From NCBI RefSeq assembly GCF_001684965.1, contig NZ_MAYG01000023.1, forward strand, positions 310,001-374,000: DNA of 64,000 bases, given 5' to 3'. Source of the DNA: Chryseobacterium arthrosphaerae (GTDB lineage Bacteria > Bacteroidota > Bacteroidia > Flavobacteriales > Weeksellaceae). Under the pieces are notes generated by a model. The model ran no database searches and was not told the DNA's origin. It was given only the letters and a program-made list of their open reading frames with translations. The position numbers and the translations under genes were made by a program. Shown piece by piece: positions 25,393 through 34,183 of this stretch (the stretch's first letter is position 1; each line of letters begins with the position of its first letter).

Positions 25393-26247
25393 TTAATTTT
25401 TATCTAGCCAGGACTGTACCAGTTCAGAATGATCTTCCACCCATTTTTTTGCTGTGGCTTCTTTGTTTTTACTGTCTTCCATTTTTGTTAAAAGATCAGT
25501 CATGGTTTCATCATCGAAATGGAGCCTTGAAAAGAATTTTGCCAGATCCGGATGATCTTTCCCAAAGCTTTTTCTGGAATAGGTTTTAATCTGTTCAGCT
25601 TCACCATAAATCTTTTGGGGATCATCAAGAAATTTAAGTTTCATTTTACCGAACATCCAGTGGGGCTGCCATCCTGTAACCACAATCCACTGTTTGCGCT
25701 GTATGGCATTCTGTAATTCTGTGATCATGGCGATGGTAGAGGAGTTGATCTGTCTGTAATCCAGCTTATAATCAATAATGGCTTTATCTGTACCGGTCGT
25801 TAATCCTGCTCCTTTCTCAATTCCAATAATTCTATGATTGAACTGTTCCTGGTGCTGATTAAGTTCTTCAATGGAATTAACAGGAACGTATTCAGGAACT
25901 ACCAATCCTATACGGCCGTTATCATAATTGGTTCCAAGATGAGTCAGCCCCGGAAATTTAGCAAGTTTTTTGGCATGGGTGTAAGGAAGCCAGACGCCCA
26001 TGAAAAGGTCAGTATCTTCATTATTCATTGAAGCCAGAATCATATCCGTAGAGGCTTTCTGAATAATGACATGATAGCCCTGCCGGTCCAGAATAGCTTT
26101 AGCAATATGGGTCATTGCCACATCTTCTGCCCAGCCGTCTACCATTCCTATAGTGATATATTTAGAGTTTTTTATGTTTTCACACGAATTTAATGCTGTA
26201 AAAATGAACATTAAAACGGGGAAAAAAAGGTATTTTAATTGTTTCAT
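25393..26247 (-). CDS. proX: Glycine betaine/proline ABC transporter substrate-binding lipoprotein
   Basis: 284 aa. Lipobox TALNSC at about residue 22 anchors it to a membrane. OpuAC-like fold: ITIGMVDGWAEDVAMTHIAK, DLFMGVWLPYTHAK and VVTGWQPHWMFGKMKLKFLDDP, where Trp residues form the aromatic cage for betaine. Third gene of the proV-proW-proX operon with 1-nt spacing from proW. Substrate set (betaine, proline betaine, choline) cannot be told from sequence. Confidence 0.92.
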   Translation of the reverse strand: MKQLKYLFFPVLMFIFTALNSCENIKNSKYITIGMVDGWAEDVAMTHIAKAILDRQGYHVIIQKASTDMILASMNNEDTDLFMGVWLPYTHAKKLAKFPGLTHLGTNYDNGRIGLVVPEYVPVNSIEELNQHQEQFNHRIIGIEKGAGLTTGTDKAIIDYKLDYRQINSSTIAMITELQNAIQRKQWIVVTGWQPHWMFGKMKLKFLDDPQKIYGEAEQIKTYSRKSFGKDHPDLAKFFSRLHFDDETMTDLLTKMEDSKNKEATAKKWVEDHSELVQSWLDKN

Positions 26248-26248
26248 T

Positions 26249-27076
26249 TTATTGTTTTTTCTTTACAAATCCCTGGGTGATCCTGTCCAGGATGATGGCT
26301 AAAATCACAACGGACAGTCCGCTTTCAAATCCCAGACCGATATCCAGATTATTAATTCCTTCCAGTACTTTTTCTCCTAAGCCGCCTGCAGCAATCATTC
26401 CTGCGATAACCACCATGGATAAAGATAACAGTATGGTTTGATTGATCCCTGTCAAAATAGTTTTCATCGCCAGGGGAAGCTCTACTTTAAACAAAATCTG
26501 TCGGTTGGTGGCCCCAAAAGCTCTGGCTGCTTCCACAATGTCTTTCGGAACGGCTTCTATTCCAAGTGTTGTTAATCGTACCGCAGGCGGCATTGCAAAA
26601 ATAATGGTGGCAAAAGCACCGGGTACTTTACCGATACTGAAAAATAATACGGCAGGAATCAGATAGACGAATGCGGGCATGGTCTGCATCAGATCCAGTA
26701 ACGGACGGATGATTTTGTCAGCTATTTTGCTTTTAGCGGCAAAAATTCCCAGAGGGATAGAAAGGATAAGGGCTGTAATAGTGGAGACAAATATAAGGGC
26801 CAGGGTTTCCATGGTTTCTTTCCATAATCCCATTAAAAATATCAGGCTCAGTCCGGCTGCGGTTATCACAGCGACGCCTTTTCCGGCCTTCCATAGTGCC
26901 AGCAGCGTAAAAAAGAGAATGATTGCATAAAAAGGAGTGTTTGTTAATACCCATTCAATCCCCATGATAGAGGAATTTCCTATGTGTTTTATGACATCAA
27001 ATACAGGTTTTCCGTTTTCTGTGAGCCAATTGATTGCAGTTTCTACATATTGACCTATATCTATAGTTTTATTCAT
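26249..27076 (-). CDS. proW: Glycine betaine/proline ABC transporter permease
   Basis: 275 aa from ATG 27076; an upstream TTG at 27094 would overlap proV more and is not preferred. Five or more hydrophobic helices and the BPD_transp_1 domain: TALILSIPLGIFAAKSKIAD, TMPAFVYLIPAVLFFSIGK and the ATPase-contact EAA loop EAARAFGATNRQILFKVELP. Between proV (1-nt gap) and proX. Imports compatible solutes for osmotic balance across the inner membrane. Confidence 0.95.
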   Translation of the reverse strand: MNKTIDIGQYVETAINWLTENGKPVFDVIKHIGNSSIMGIEWVLTNTPFYAIILFFTLLALWKAGKGVAVITAAGLSLIFLMGLWKETMETLALIFVSTITALILSIPLGIFAAKSKIADKIIRPLLDLMQTMPAFVYLIPAVLFFSIGKVPGAFATIIFAMPPAVRLTTLGIEAVPKDIVEAARAFGATNRQILFKVELPLAMKTILTGINQTILLSLSMVVIAGMIAAGGLGEKVLEGINNLDIGLGFESGLSVVILAIILDRITQGFVKKKQ

Positions 27077-27077
27077 C

Positions 27078-28328
27078 TTATTGGTTGTTTGCAATTTCTT
27101 TTAATTCAATAATTTCTTCTTCGTTAAACTTGGTCGCTTCTATGACAAGGGATAACTGGGTAACAAGACCTAAAAATTTATTGTCTTCATCAATAACAGC
27201 AATGGAAGATTTATTTTCGGAGATCAGCGGCAGCATTTCCTCTACCGTCACTTCAGGATACACTGAAGGAACGTTACTGTTGATAATTGATTCTACCGTA
27301 GGTTCTTTCTTTTTGGCGATCCGGACCACATCATTAAGGGTTACAAACCCCAGAAATTTATTCTGAAAATCTACTACCGGAAGGTTTTCTAAGCCTGTGG
27401 TTCTCATTTTTCTTAAAGCGCCTTCAGGGCCGTCTTTTCTGAAACGGACTACCGTAGCTTTGTCGAACATCAGAGATCTGGCCGTGATGATTGTTTTACG
27501 GTCTACTTTTTCTACGAAAGCTTTTACATAATCGCTGGCAGGGTTGGTTAAAATATCTTCGGCTGTACCTATCTGTTCTATGACCCCATCTTTCATAATG
27601 ACGATGCGGTCTCCGATTTTGATGGCTTCGTCCAGGTCATGGGTAATGAAGACAATGGTTTTCTGTAATGTATTCTGCAGTTCAAGCATCTGATCCTGCA
27701 TTTCAGATTTTATCAGTGGGTCCAGTGCAGAGAAGGCTTCGTCCATCAGCAACACTTCGGGATCATTTGCCAAGGCTCTTGCCAGCCCGACTCTCTGCTG
27801 CATTCCTCCTGAAAGTTGCGAAGGATACTGGTTTTCGAAGCCATTTAAGCCCACAATATCGAGTGCTTTCTGTGCTTTTTTATCCCGGGAAGCTTTATCT
27901 TCACCTCTTATCTCCAGCCCGAAAGCTGCATTGTCTAAAATCGTATGATGAGGCAGCAAACCGAATTTCTGGAATACCATACTCATTTCCGTTCTTCTTA
28001 CTTCCAGCAGCTCTTTATTGTTTTTCCCTGTGATATCATCGTCATTGATGTATACTTTTCCTGATGTGGGTTCATTCAGTCTGTTCAAACAGCGCAGTAG
28101 AGTAGATTTTCCACTTCCTGACAGCCCCATGATGACAAAGAATTCGCCTTCATAGATTTCGAAACTTGCTTTGTTGATTCCTATGGTACAACCTGTTTTT
28201 TCAAGAATTTCCTTTTTGGAAAAGCCTTTGTCTAAAAGTTCCTGTGCTTTTTCTTTGTTCTTACCAAAAATAATAGTCAGATCTTCAACTTTAAGTTTTA
28301 CTTTTCTACTGTTTTCATTTTTTTCCAT
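27078..28328 (-). CDS. proV: Glycine betaine/proline ABC transporter ATP-binding protein
   Basis: 416 aa. ABC ATPase with Walker A GLSGSGKST, signature LSGGMQQRVGLARA and Walker B VLLMDEAFSALD (residues 60-270), then a C-terminal pair of CBS domains (ATVVRFRKDGPEGALRKM, PSVYPEVTVEEMLPLI) which in OpuA senses ionic strength. This is the ProV/OpuAA layout. First gene of the operon; the leader upstream is long and structured. The CBS tandem supports osmotic control of transport activity. Confidence 0.95.
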   Translation of the reverse strand: MEKNENSRKVKLKVEDLTIIFGKNKEKAQELLDKGFSKKEILEKTGCTIGINKASFEIYEGEFFVIMGLSGSGKSTLLRCLNRLNEPTSGKVYINDDDITGKNNKELLEVRRTEMSMVFQKFGLLPHHTILDNAAFGLEIRGEDKASRDKKAQKALDIVGLNGFENQYPSQLSGGMQQRVGLARALANDPEVLLMDEAFSALDPLIKSEMQDQMLELQNTLQKTIVFITHDLDEAIKIGDRIVIMKDGVIEQIGTAEDILTNPASDYVKAFVEKVDRKTIITARSLMFDKATVVRFRKDGPEGALRKMRTTGLENLPVVDFQNKFLGFVTLNDVVRIAKKKEPTVESIINSNVPSVYPEVTVEEMLPLISENKSSIAVIDEDNKFLGLVTQLSLVIEATKFNEEEIIELKEIANNQ

Positions 28329-28868
28329 ATTCAGAATTTTGAATTAATAATTGATATAAAAAATTGTACACCAATTCATTATATACGTTTAGCTTTAGTT
28401 GTTCTGCTGATGTGACAGGATAAAATAATTTGCTGGGCTTTTAAAAAATAAAAGCTTTCAACAAAAAAAAATAATGCATAAGCACCATGAGGCCTTATGT
28501 TTATTTTAAATATTTCAATAGATTATACTCTAGAAAAAGAGTGTATATGTAAAAAGAAGCTAATCTTTTACATAGATTCTACAATTAAATTACTGATGAG
28601 GTAATTACAGATATGTGTACTGAACAACTTGAATGCCTACTTTGCATCAAAATGCAGGCCAGCATAAAAAAACTGTGTATCAATTTTTTATGACGGTGCA
28701 AATTTACGGATTTTATATTAAATGGATTTTTTAAGCCGTAAAGTGTTGGTTTTTAGTGTGGTTGAAAAATGAGCTGCTATTCGTGTTTTTTTTCTTTCCT
28801 GCTAAAAAATAGGAGAGTATTGACAATTGTAAAAAATTAAAGTGATCTTTACCGTATGAAGTATAAAA
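28329..28868 (-). promoter_or_regulatory. Long proV leader with internal hairpin terminator and -7 candidate
   Basis: 540 bp without a gene. On the minus strand a -7 match TAAATTTG lies at 28699-28706. Transcribed from there, an RNA would carry a hairpin with inner stem TGCAT / ATGCA and outer GCC / GGC (about 28636-28662), then CATAAGGCC / GGTGCTTATG (about 28475-28498) followed by CATTATTTTTTTT, an intrinsic-terminator shape, before the proV ATG at 28328. This could be attenuation of the operon or a separate short RNA. No known riboswitch class was recognised. The part from 28707 to 28868 is AT-rich with nothing seen. Confidence 0.5.
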
Positions 28869-29234
28869 TTACTTCAGTAAAACTGCAATAATCGCCAGAA
28901 TTGCGGGCAAAGCCTGTACAAAGAATATTTTCTTCGTTGCGGAAATCGCTCCATAGATCCCTGCTACAGCTACACATCCTAAGAAGAATAAGGCTACATT
29001 GGTTTGCCATTGCGGATCTTTGATCAGAAAAGACCAGATCAGTCCTGCGGCCAGAAAACCATTGTATAATCCCTGGTTGGCAGCCAATCCCTTTGTAGGT
29101 TTAAACATTTCCGCAGGCAATGCTGCTTTGAAGACTTCTTTTCCCTTGGTTTCCCATGCGAACATTTCCATCCAGAGGATATAAAGGTGTTCTAATGCGA
29201 CAGCTGCAATGAGGATTTTAGCAATGACTTCCAT
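28869..29234 (-). CDS. DUF1304 family membrane protein
   Basis: 121 aa with four hydrophobic helices; KILIAAVALEHLYILWMEMFAW and GLAANQGLYNGFLAAGLIWSF are the DUF1304 signatures (EMFAW and NQGLYNGFLA). Inner membrane, function unknown. Divergent from the Crp/Fnr gene; 65 nt separate the starts. Alone on its strand. Confidence 0.85.
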   Translation of the reverse strand: MEVIAKILIAAVALEHLYILWMEMFAWETKGKEVFKAALPAEMFKPTKGLAANQGLYNGFLAAGLIWSFLIKDPQWQTNVALFFLGCVAVAGIYGAISATKKIFFVQALPAILAIIAVLLK

Positions 29235-29251
29235 GATTTCATATTTTGTGA

Positions 29252-29282
29252 TTGTAAAACTAAAAAAATAAAGTTAAGTTTG
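29252..29282 (+). promoter_or_regulatory. Promoter of the Crp-DoxX-AhpD-like operon
   Basis: TTG (29252-29254), 20 nt, TAAGTTTG (29275-29282): consensus -33/-7 on the plus strand, 18 nt before the Crp/Fnr ATG. Confidence 0.7.
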
Positions 29283-29299
29283 AGTATTCAATTCTAAAG

Positions 29300-29872
29300 A
29301 TGGATAATTTCAAGGCACATTTAAATAAATTCATTACAGTAACAGATGAAGAATATACTTCCATTTTTTCTTTCTTCGAGGTAGTAAGGGTAAAGAAGAA
29401 ACAAAGCCTGATGCTGGAAGGGGAAATCTGCAGGACCATGTATTTTGTGGTGGAAGGCTGCCTGAGAAAATACTTTATTAATGAAAAAGGGGTAGAGCAC
29501 ACCACTCAGTTTGCCATTGAGAATTGGTGGATTACGGATACATTTGCTTATGAAAGGCAGATGCAGACGGATTTCAATATTCAGTCTGTAGAAAAATCTA
29601 CCATTCTTGTTATTGATTTTAAAAATCAGGAACTATTACTGGAGCAACATCCTGTGATGGAAAAATACTTCAGAATCATTTATCAGAGAGCATATGCCGC
29701 TTCTGAAAGAAAACTCCGCTATCTGGCAGAATATTCAAGAGAAGAGCTGTATGTTCATTTCAGTACATTATATCCCTGGTTTATTCAACGGATACCTCAA
29801 TATCTGATCGCTTCATTTCTGGGTTTTACTCCCGAATATTTAAGTGAAATCAAAGCAAAATTACGTTCTTAA
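29300..29872 (+). CDS. Crp/Fnr family transcriptional regulator
   Basis: 190 aa. N-terminal cyclic-nucleotide-binding-type barrel (residues 20-115: KKQSLMLEGEICRTMYFVVEG, TTQFAIENWWITD) and a short C-terminal helical part (RYLAEYSREELYVHF ... PQYLIASFLGFTPEYLSEIKAKL) carrying the HTH recognition region. No iron-sulfur cysteines as in Fnr. It precedes doxX and an AhpD-like gene on the same strand and likely regulates them; the effector is unknown. Confidence 0.88.
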   Translation: MDNFKAHLNKFITVTDEEYTSIFSFFEVVRVKKKQSLMLEGEICRTMYFVVEGCLRKYFINEKGVEHTTQFAIENWWITDTFAYERQMQTDFNIQSVEKSTILVIDFKNQELLLEQHPVMEKYFRIIYQRAYAASERKLRYLAEYSREELYVHFSTLYPWFIQRIPQYLIASFLGFTPEYLSEIKAKLRS

Positions 29873-29935
29873 ACCAGTTTAAGTTTTTTACGGATCAGAT
29901 ATCGGAAATTTGTCATGTGATTAAAAGCCAATACA

Positions 29936-30367
29936 ATGACAGATACCCAAAATCAATTTCCACAGCTGTTTTTAAGATCAGCTCTTGCTGTAACGATGCT
30001 TTCAGCAGTGGCAGACCGCTTCGGATGGTGGAGTAAAGAAAACTCATCATGGGGGAATATGGAGCGTTTTAAAGAATATACAAGACAGCTTACATTTTTC
30101 CTTCCCGAATCTTTGAGCACGGTTTCAGCGTATGCCGCTACTTTTCTGGAAATTCTTTTTCCTTTACTCCTGATTTTTGGATTTAAAACAAAGTTCGCAG
30201 CCTATGGAAGCAGTATCCTGCTGCTGATTTTTGCCCTGTCTATGACCATTGCATCAGGACCAAAAGCCCCGCTGAACTATTCCGTATGGGTAGGGTGTGC
30301 AGGAGCTCTTTTACTGGCTGTGCAGCCACAATATTCTTTCAGCATAGATCAATTAACCAAAAAATAA
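29936..30367 (+). CDS. DoxX family membrane protein
   Basis: 143 aa, four transmembrane segments with LFLRSALAVTMLSAVADRFGWW at the start, SAYAATFLEILFPLLLIFGFKTKFAAYG and a conserved middle. DoxX-like proteins are inner-membrane components linked to redox or quinone chemistry; the exact job is not set. 63 nt after the regulator and 7 nt before the AhpD-like gene, so likely cotranscribed. Confidence 0.82.
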   Translation: MTDTQNQFPQLFLRSALAVTMLSAVADRFGWWSKENSSWGNMERFKEYTRQLTFFLPESLSTVSAYAATFLEILFPLLLIFGFKTKFAAYGSSILLLIFALSMTIASGPKAPLNYSVWVGCAGALLLAVQPQYSFSIDQLTKK

Positions 30368-30374
30368 TATAATA

Positions 30375-30818
30375 ATGAGCGCAAGATTAAACATTGCAAC
30401 AGTAGATTCAGCAGCTTACAAAGCGATGATGGGATTAGAAGGATATTTACAGACAACTTCTTTAACCCCTATTCAAAAGGAATTAATTAAAATCAAGGCT
30501 TCCCAGATTAATAAGTGTGCCTTCTGTCTTGATATGCATACGAAAGATGCCATTAAATATGGAGAAACGCCTCAAAGGATCTTCATTCTGGATGGCTGGA
30601 CAGAAGCCAGGGAGTTTTTTACGGAAGAAGAACAGGTACTTCTGGCAATGACTGAGGAAATTACTTTAATCAGCCACAAAGGATTAAGTGATGAAACATT
30701 CCAAAAAGCAAAAGCATTCTTTGATGACAATCAGATTGCCCAGATCATTATGGCCATTGTAACTATCAATGCATGGAACAGAATTGCAATCAGTACCCAC
30801 ATGCCCATCGCTAAATAG
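30375..30818 (+). CDS. Carboxymuconolactone decarboxylase / AhpD-like protein
   Basis: 147 aa. The redox motif NKCAFCLDMHTKDA (CxxC followed by Asp and His, about residues 50-57) is that of AhpD-type peroxidase-reducing proteins; preceded by LIKIKASQINK. The rest fits the CMD domain (EEEQVLLAMTEEITLI, WNRIAISTHMP). Cytoplasmic. With the DoxX and Crp-type genes it suggests an oxidative or organic peroxide response unit. Followed by a terminator. Confidence 0.88.
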   Translation: MSARLNIATVDSAAYKAMMGLEGYLQTTSLTPIQKELIKIKASQINKCAFCLDMHTKDAIKYGETPQRIFILDGWTEAREFFTEEEQVLLAMTEEITLISHKGLSDETFQKAKAFFDDNQIAQIIMAIVTINAWNRIAISTHMPIAK

Positions 30819-30845
30819 GTAGTGATAATACAGTTTTTATACTAA

Positions 30846-30883
30846 AAAAAAGAGCTTTTCAACACTGAAAAGCTCTTTTTTTT
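30846..30883 (+). terminator. Intrinsic terminator of the Crp-DoxX-AhpD operon
   Basis: Hairpin AAAAAGAGCTTTTCA / TGAAAAGCTCTTTTT around ACAC, then a T-run. 28 nt after the AhpD-like stop; symmetric enough to act also for the opposite strand. Confidence 0.85.
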
Positions 30884-31013
30884 GGATGTTAAATAGCAAA
30901 GCAGAAGGTTCCGTGGGTATTAAATTCTGTAATTGATATTTTTAAAATTGTATAATCAGTACCTCAGGTCCGGAATAGTAAATTACGCATTATTCTTAAA
31001 TCTGAGAAAGAAA

Positions 31014-31982
31014 TCAATATACAGCTACCGGATTCACATTCACCTGGGTAGACCCTACATAGAGAGGCTGTCCCAGTACAAACAGGAATTCCCATACTTT
31101 CTGTTTTACCAGCGGGCGGCTGTCAATTAATTCTAAATTATAGATTCCTTTTTTGGCCAGCATATATTGGTTGATGGGAAATTCTTCTTTACTTTTTGGA
31201 TTTGGATAGACCTCAGAAGCCCAGGTGTCACCACCGAAAGCAACAATTCCCTGGTCAGCTAACCATTTTGCGGCATCCATTCCGATTCCCGGCTCAGTTT
31301 CTAAGAACTGTTTATTGTCTTTACCTATCAGTTCAAGCCATCCTGTATTGAAAAGAATAACATCACCTTTTCTCAAAGTAAGCCCCTGTTTCTTTAAGAC
31401 AGATTTGATATCCTCAACGGTAAATTCTGTCCCGCCGGGTACAATGGCTTTTCCATAATGAGACACCATATCAAGAACTACACCTCTGGTTACAAAAGGA
31501 GGTACTTTCTCAACACCCAGTTTTTTTACGCCTTCTACGGTTACAAAATCTGTAGCTTTATTCCCGTTATAGTAAACATTATCAATACCGATGTGTCCTA
31601 TGCCGTTAAGCTGAGTGCCTACGCCGGTCCATCCGTTCACCAGTTCATCGTTGAATGTAAACCTGTTGGGACCAATACTTTTTCCACCCTGTTCTCCGGG
31701 CTGGATGTTGTATAGATTGAAGCTTCTGTGTCTGAAAGCCGGTAAGTTTTTATCAATAGGAACAGCCAATGCCAATGTTTTGCCTTGTTTTACCAGTCCA
31801 AGCGCCTGTTTTACCACTTCAGGTGTTAATAAATTCGCAGCTCCGATTTCATCCTGCGCTCCGTAAGCAGACGGATACCATGACTGGTCTGCAGGATTAA
31901 CAAGGGTTTGTGCGTTTAATGCAATGCTGTTTATAGTCAATAGGGTTACTAACCCGAATATTTTAATCAGATTCTTTTTCAT
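31014..31982 (-). CDS. Exported cyclase family protein (kynurenine formamidase-like)
   Basis: 322 aa with signal peptide (residues 1-24, LNAQ). The cyclase/amidohydrolase domain (PF04199 type) follows: HRSFNLYNIQPGEQGG, NGIGHIGIDNVYYNG in the place of HxGTHxDxP metal motif, and VLFNTGWLELIGK. Periplasmic metal-dependent hydrolase; natural substrate unknown. The motif is degenerate compared with KynB, consistent with the secreted subfamily. Same strand as the AKR gene downstream but separated by 209 bp with a repeat. Confidence 0.8.
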   Translation of the reverse strand: MKKNLIKIFGLVTLLTINSIALNAQTLVNPADQSWYPSAYGAQDEIGAANLLTPEVVKQALGLVKQGKTLALAVPIDKNLPAFRHRSFNLYNIQPGEQGGKSIGPNRFTFNDELVNGWTGVGTQLNGIGHIGIDNVYYNGNKATDFVTVEGVKKLGVEKVPPFVTRGVVLDMVSHYGKAIVPGGTEFTVEDIKSVLKKQGLTLRKGDVILFNTGWLELIGKDNKQFLETEPGIGMDAAKWLADQGIVAFGGDTWASEVYPNPKSKEEFPINQYMLAKKGIYNLELIDSRPLVKQKVWEFLFVLGQPLYVGSTQVNVNPVAVY

Positions 31983-32006
31983 TTTTTATGATGTATAGGT
32001 TAAAAA

Positions 32007-32183
32007 GAAGGGAAGTTGGAAGCGGGAAGTTGTTGCAGTCTCTGAACAGCTGGCATTCCGGTTATTGAAAATGATGCTTCCGGGGTTACTTTTCTTTAAA
32101 GAGAAAGGAAGCTGGAGGAGGGAAGTTTTTGAAGTCGGTCAACAACCTGACAGTACTTTCATCCTCCCTCTTCCGGCTTCCAG
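32007..32183. repeat. GGAAG-type inverted repeat element
   Basis: GAAGGGAAGTTGGAAGCGGG (32007-32026) precedes an imperfect hairpin: GAAGCTGGAGGAGGGAAG (32108-32125) against CTCCCTCTTCCGGCTTCC (about 32164-32181). The sequence family is shared with 10121-10260. It lies 8 bp downstream of the AKR stop and may act as a terminator-like structure. Confidence 0.6.
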
Positions 32184-32191
32184 TTTTTATA

Positions 32192-33175
32192 TTAAATTTC
32201 GCTTAAAGCAGCGTTGATGAAATTCAATTCTTCCTGAGAAAGGCTGATATCCATTGCTTTTGCATTGTCAATAGCCTGCTCTGCATTTCTGGCACCTGCC
32301 AAAACTACTGTAATGGCTGGCTGTAAAGTAGTCCATCTTAATACCAGTTGAGAAAGACTGGCCCCTTTTTCCTGAGCAATAGGTTCAATTTTTTCCAGGA
32401 ATGTTTTTACTTTATTCAGATCAAACTGTGAGAAATACCCGTTTCTGTGGTCATTGTCTTTTAATTTGTTATCCTTAAAATATTTACCTGTTAAAAGACC
32501 TCTTTCCATTGGGCTGTATACGATAATTCCTGAATTGTTCTCTAATGAATAAGGAACAAGATCATTCTCAATAGAACGGTTCAGCATACTGTAAGAAACC
32601 TGGTTGCTGGCTAATTTCAAAGTTCTGTTAGCCTCTTCCATCTGGGCAACACTGTAATTGCTTACCCCTGCAGCACGAACTTTTCCTTGTTGGATCAACA
32701 GTTCCATAGCTTCCATCGTTTCGCTGATCGCTGTGGTACTGTCCGGCCAGTGAAGCTGTAAAAGGTCGATATAATCAGTCCCGAGTCTTTTTAAGCTTTC
32801 TTCAACTTCTTTGATGATGTTTTCTTTTGAAGCTAATTTATATACCGGAATTACTTTTCCTTCATCTTCAGCGTCAAAGAAAAACTCTCCTTTTCCGTTG
32901 TTGCTTCCGTCCCATACCAGCCCGAACTTGGTTAGCAACTGGATTTTTGAACGGTCTTTTCCTTTGATGGCTTCACCAATCATTTCTTCGCTTAATCCGA
33001 AACCGTAGAAAGGTGCTGTATCAATAGAAGTCACTCCATGATCCAATGATGCGTGAATTGAGTTAATAGAGTCTTGTTTTTCATTACCACCCCACATGTT
33101 ACCGCCAATGGCAAAAGCTCCGTGTGTGATGGTTGATAATTCTAAATCTGTATTTCCTAATGTTCTATATTCCAT
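32192..33175 (-). CDS. Aldo/keto reductase
   Basis: 327 aa TIM-barrel NADPH enzyme. TITHGAFAIGGNMWGG at the N-terminus, the catalytic Asp in SIDTAPFYGFGLSEEMIGEAIK (Asp-Tyr-Lys-His tetrad residues DTAPFYG, KFGL), LLQLHWPD and C-terminal NADP-binding QLVLRWTTLQPAITVVLAGARN. A YhdN/GSP69-like group member reducing aldehydes. Last of a block with the DJ-1, monooxygenase and MdaB-type genes; 244 bp of repeat sequence separates it from the next gene, so it may have its own promoter. Confidence 0.92.
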   Translation of the reverse strand: MEYRTLGNTDLELSTITHGAFAIGGNMWGGNEKQDSINSIHASLDHGVTSIDTAPFYGFGLSEEMIGEAIKGKDRSKIQLLTKFGLVWDGSNNGKGEFFFDAEDEGKVIPVYKLASKENIIKEVEESLKRLGTDYIDLLQLHWPDSTTAISETMEAMELLIQQGKVRAAGVSNYSVAQMEEANRTLKLASNQVSYSMLNRSIENDLVPYSLENNSGIIVYSPMERGLLTGKYFKDNKLKDNDHRNGYFSQFDLNKVKTFLEKIEPIAQEKGASLSQLVLRWTTLQPAITVVLAGARNAEQAIDNAKAMDISLSQEELNFINAALSEI

Positions 33176-33248
33176 TTTGTTTGTTTTAAATTGTTATTGT
33201 GTGCTAAACCTTGAAAGACTCAAAATATATTGTAGACATCTGATTAAC

Positions 33249-33422
33249 CGCCCCCGTCAAATCTTTGATTTACCACTCCTCCGAGAGAGGGATTTGCAGC
33301 CGTTTGATCAGAAACTCATGAAAATCGTAGATCTTCAAAAACTTAAGTGCTCTTCTCAATAGTCTCTGCATAATCACTTGTATTTACTTAAGTGTTTAAA
33401 AGCTTTTGTGCCTTTGTGGTTA
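33249..33422 (+). repeat. REP-like repeats: AAATC-TTT-GATTT palindrome, 80-bp copy C and a TTTGTGCC tail
   Basis: CAAATCTTTGATTTA (33257-33271) with GC-rich flanks CCGCCCCCGTC and CTCCTCCGAGAGAGGGA; then copy C of the 80-bp repeat (33319-33401: TGAAAATCGTAGATCTTCAA, CTTAAGTG, ends TAAGTGTTTAAAA); then CTTTTGTGCCTTTGTGGTT (33403-33421) resembling the right end of the 22.9/25.2-kb repeats. Three repeat relatives in 170 bp, in the gap between AKR and PfpI genes; copy C has no GxxExxY gene next to it. Confidence 0.75.
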
Positions 33423-34181
33423 AAATGATTTATTATGTAATTCTTTTAAAATTGCTTCCCCAACACTCTTGGCAGATTGCGGATTTTGCCCGGTGATCAC
33501 TCTCTGATCAGCAACTACATGGTTCTGCCAAAGCCCTGATTTTTCAAATTGTGCCCCTCTTTCTTTCAGTCTGTTTTCTAATAAGAAAGGAACAACGTTT
33601 GTTAATTTTACTTCAGATTCTTCTTCATTGGTAAACGCATTGATTTTCTTTCCATCTACCAGGTATTTTCCATTATTAAGTCTGATATTTACCAATCCTG
33701 CCGGCCCATGGCATACCCCTGCAACAATACCACCGTTTTCGTAAATTTCTGAAGCAATAGCTGCCAGTTCTTTATTATCTGCAAAATCCCACATGGCCCC
33801 GTGTCCTCCTGCATAAAAGATGGTTGAATATTCTTTAGGATCCACCTGTGACGGTGTCATAGAATGATCAATCTTGTTTTTGTATTCCTTGTTTTCCCAG
33901 AATTCTTTATTGACAGGATCTTTTAAATCAAATCCATCTACCGGTGGCGTTCCTCCTTTGGGGCTTACAAAATCTATCTCATACCCGGCTTTGTAAAGAA
34001 CTTCCCATGGATGGGAAACTTCACCCAGGTAGTATCCTGTATCTTCACCTGTACTTCCTTTTTTATCATGGCTTGTAACGACGAATAAAATTTTCTTTTT
34101 CATGTGTTTTGATTTTTTAGTTTGTGCCTGAACGAACCCGATACTCAGGACTGTCAGCATTAACAGCATTATTTTCTTCAT
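33420..34181 (-). CDS. Exported DJ-1/PfpI family protein
   Basis: 253 aa. Signal peptide MKKIMLLMLTVLSIGFVQAQ. The glutamine-amidotransferase-like fold has GGHGAMWDFADNKE, nucleophile elbow GIVAGVCHGPAGLVNI (Cys-His, about residue 158) and VDGKKINAFTNEEE. Family is close to Hsp31/class I glyoxalase III or PfpI proteins that act on methylglyoxal; the signal peptide would move it to the periplasm, uncommon for these. Follows the monooxygenase gene with a 2-nt gap. Substrate inferred only. Confidence 0.88.
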   Translation of the reverse strand: MKKIMLLMLTVLSIGFVQAQTKKSKHMKKKILFVVTSHDKKGSTGEDTGYYLGEVSHPWEVLYKAGYEIDFVSPKGGTPPVDGFDLKDPVNKEFWENKEYKNKIDHSMTPSQVDPKEYSTIFYAGGHGAMWDFADNKELAAIASEIYENGGIVAGVCHGPAGLVNIRLNNGKYLVDGKKINAFTNEEESEVKLTNVVPFLLENRLKERGAQFEKSGLWQNHVVADQRVITGQNPQSAKSVGEAILKELHNKSF

Positions 34182-34183
34182 CG

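Noticed and set aside
27077..27094. TTG start for proW that overlaps proV
   Set aside because: ATG at 27076 gives a usual permease N-terminus with no overlap.
33096..33362. 88-aa plus-strand frame spanning the AKR start and repeats
   Set aside because: Covers the AKR 5' end in antisense and the repeats; no protein features.
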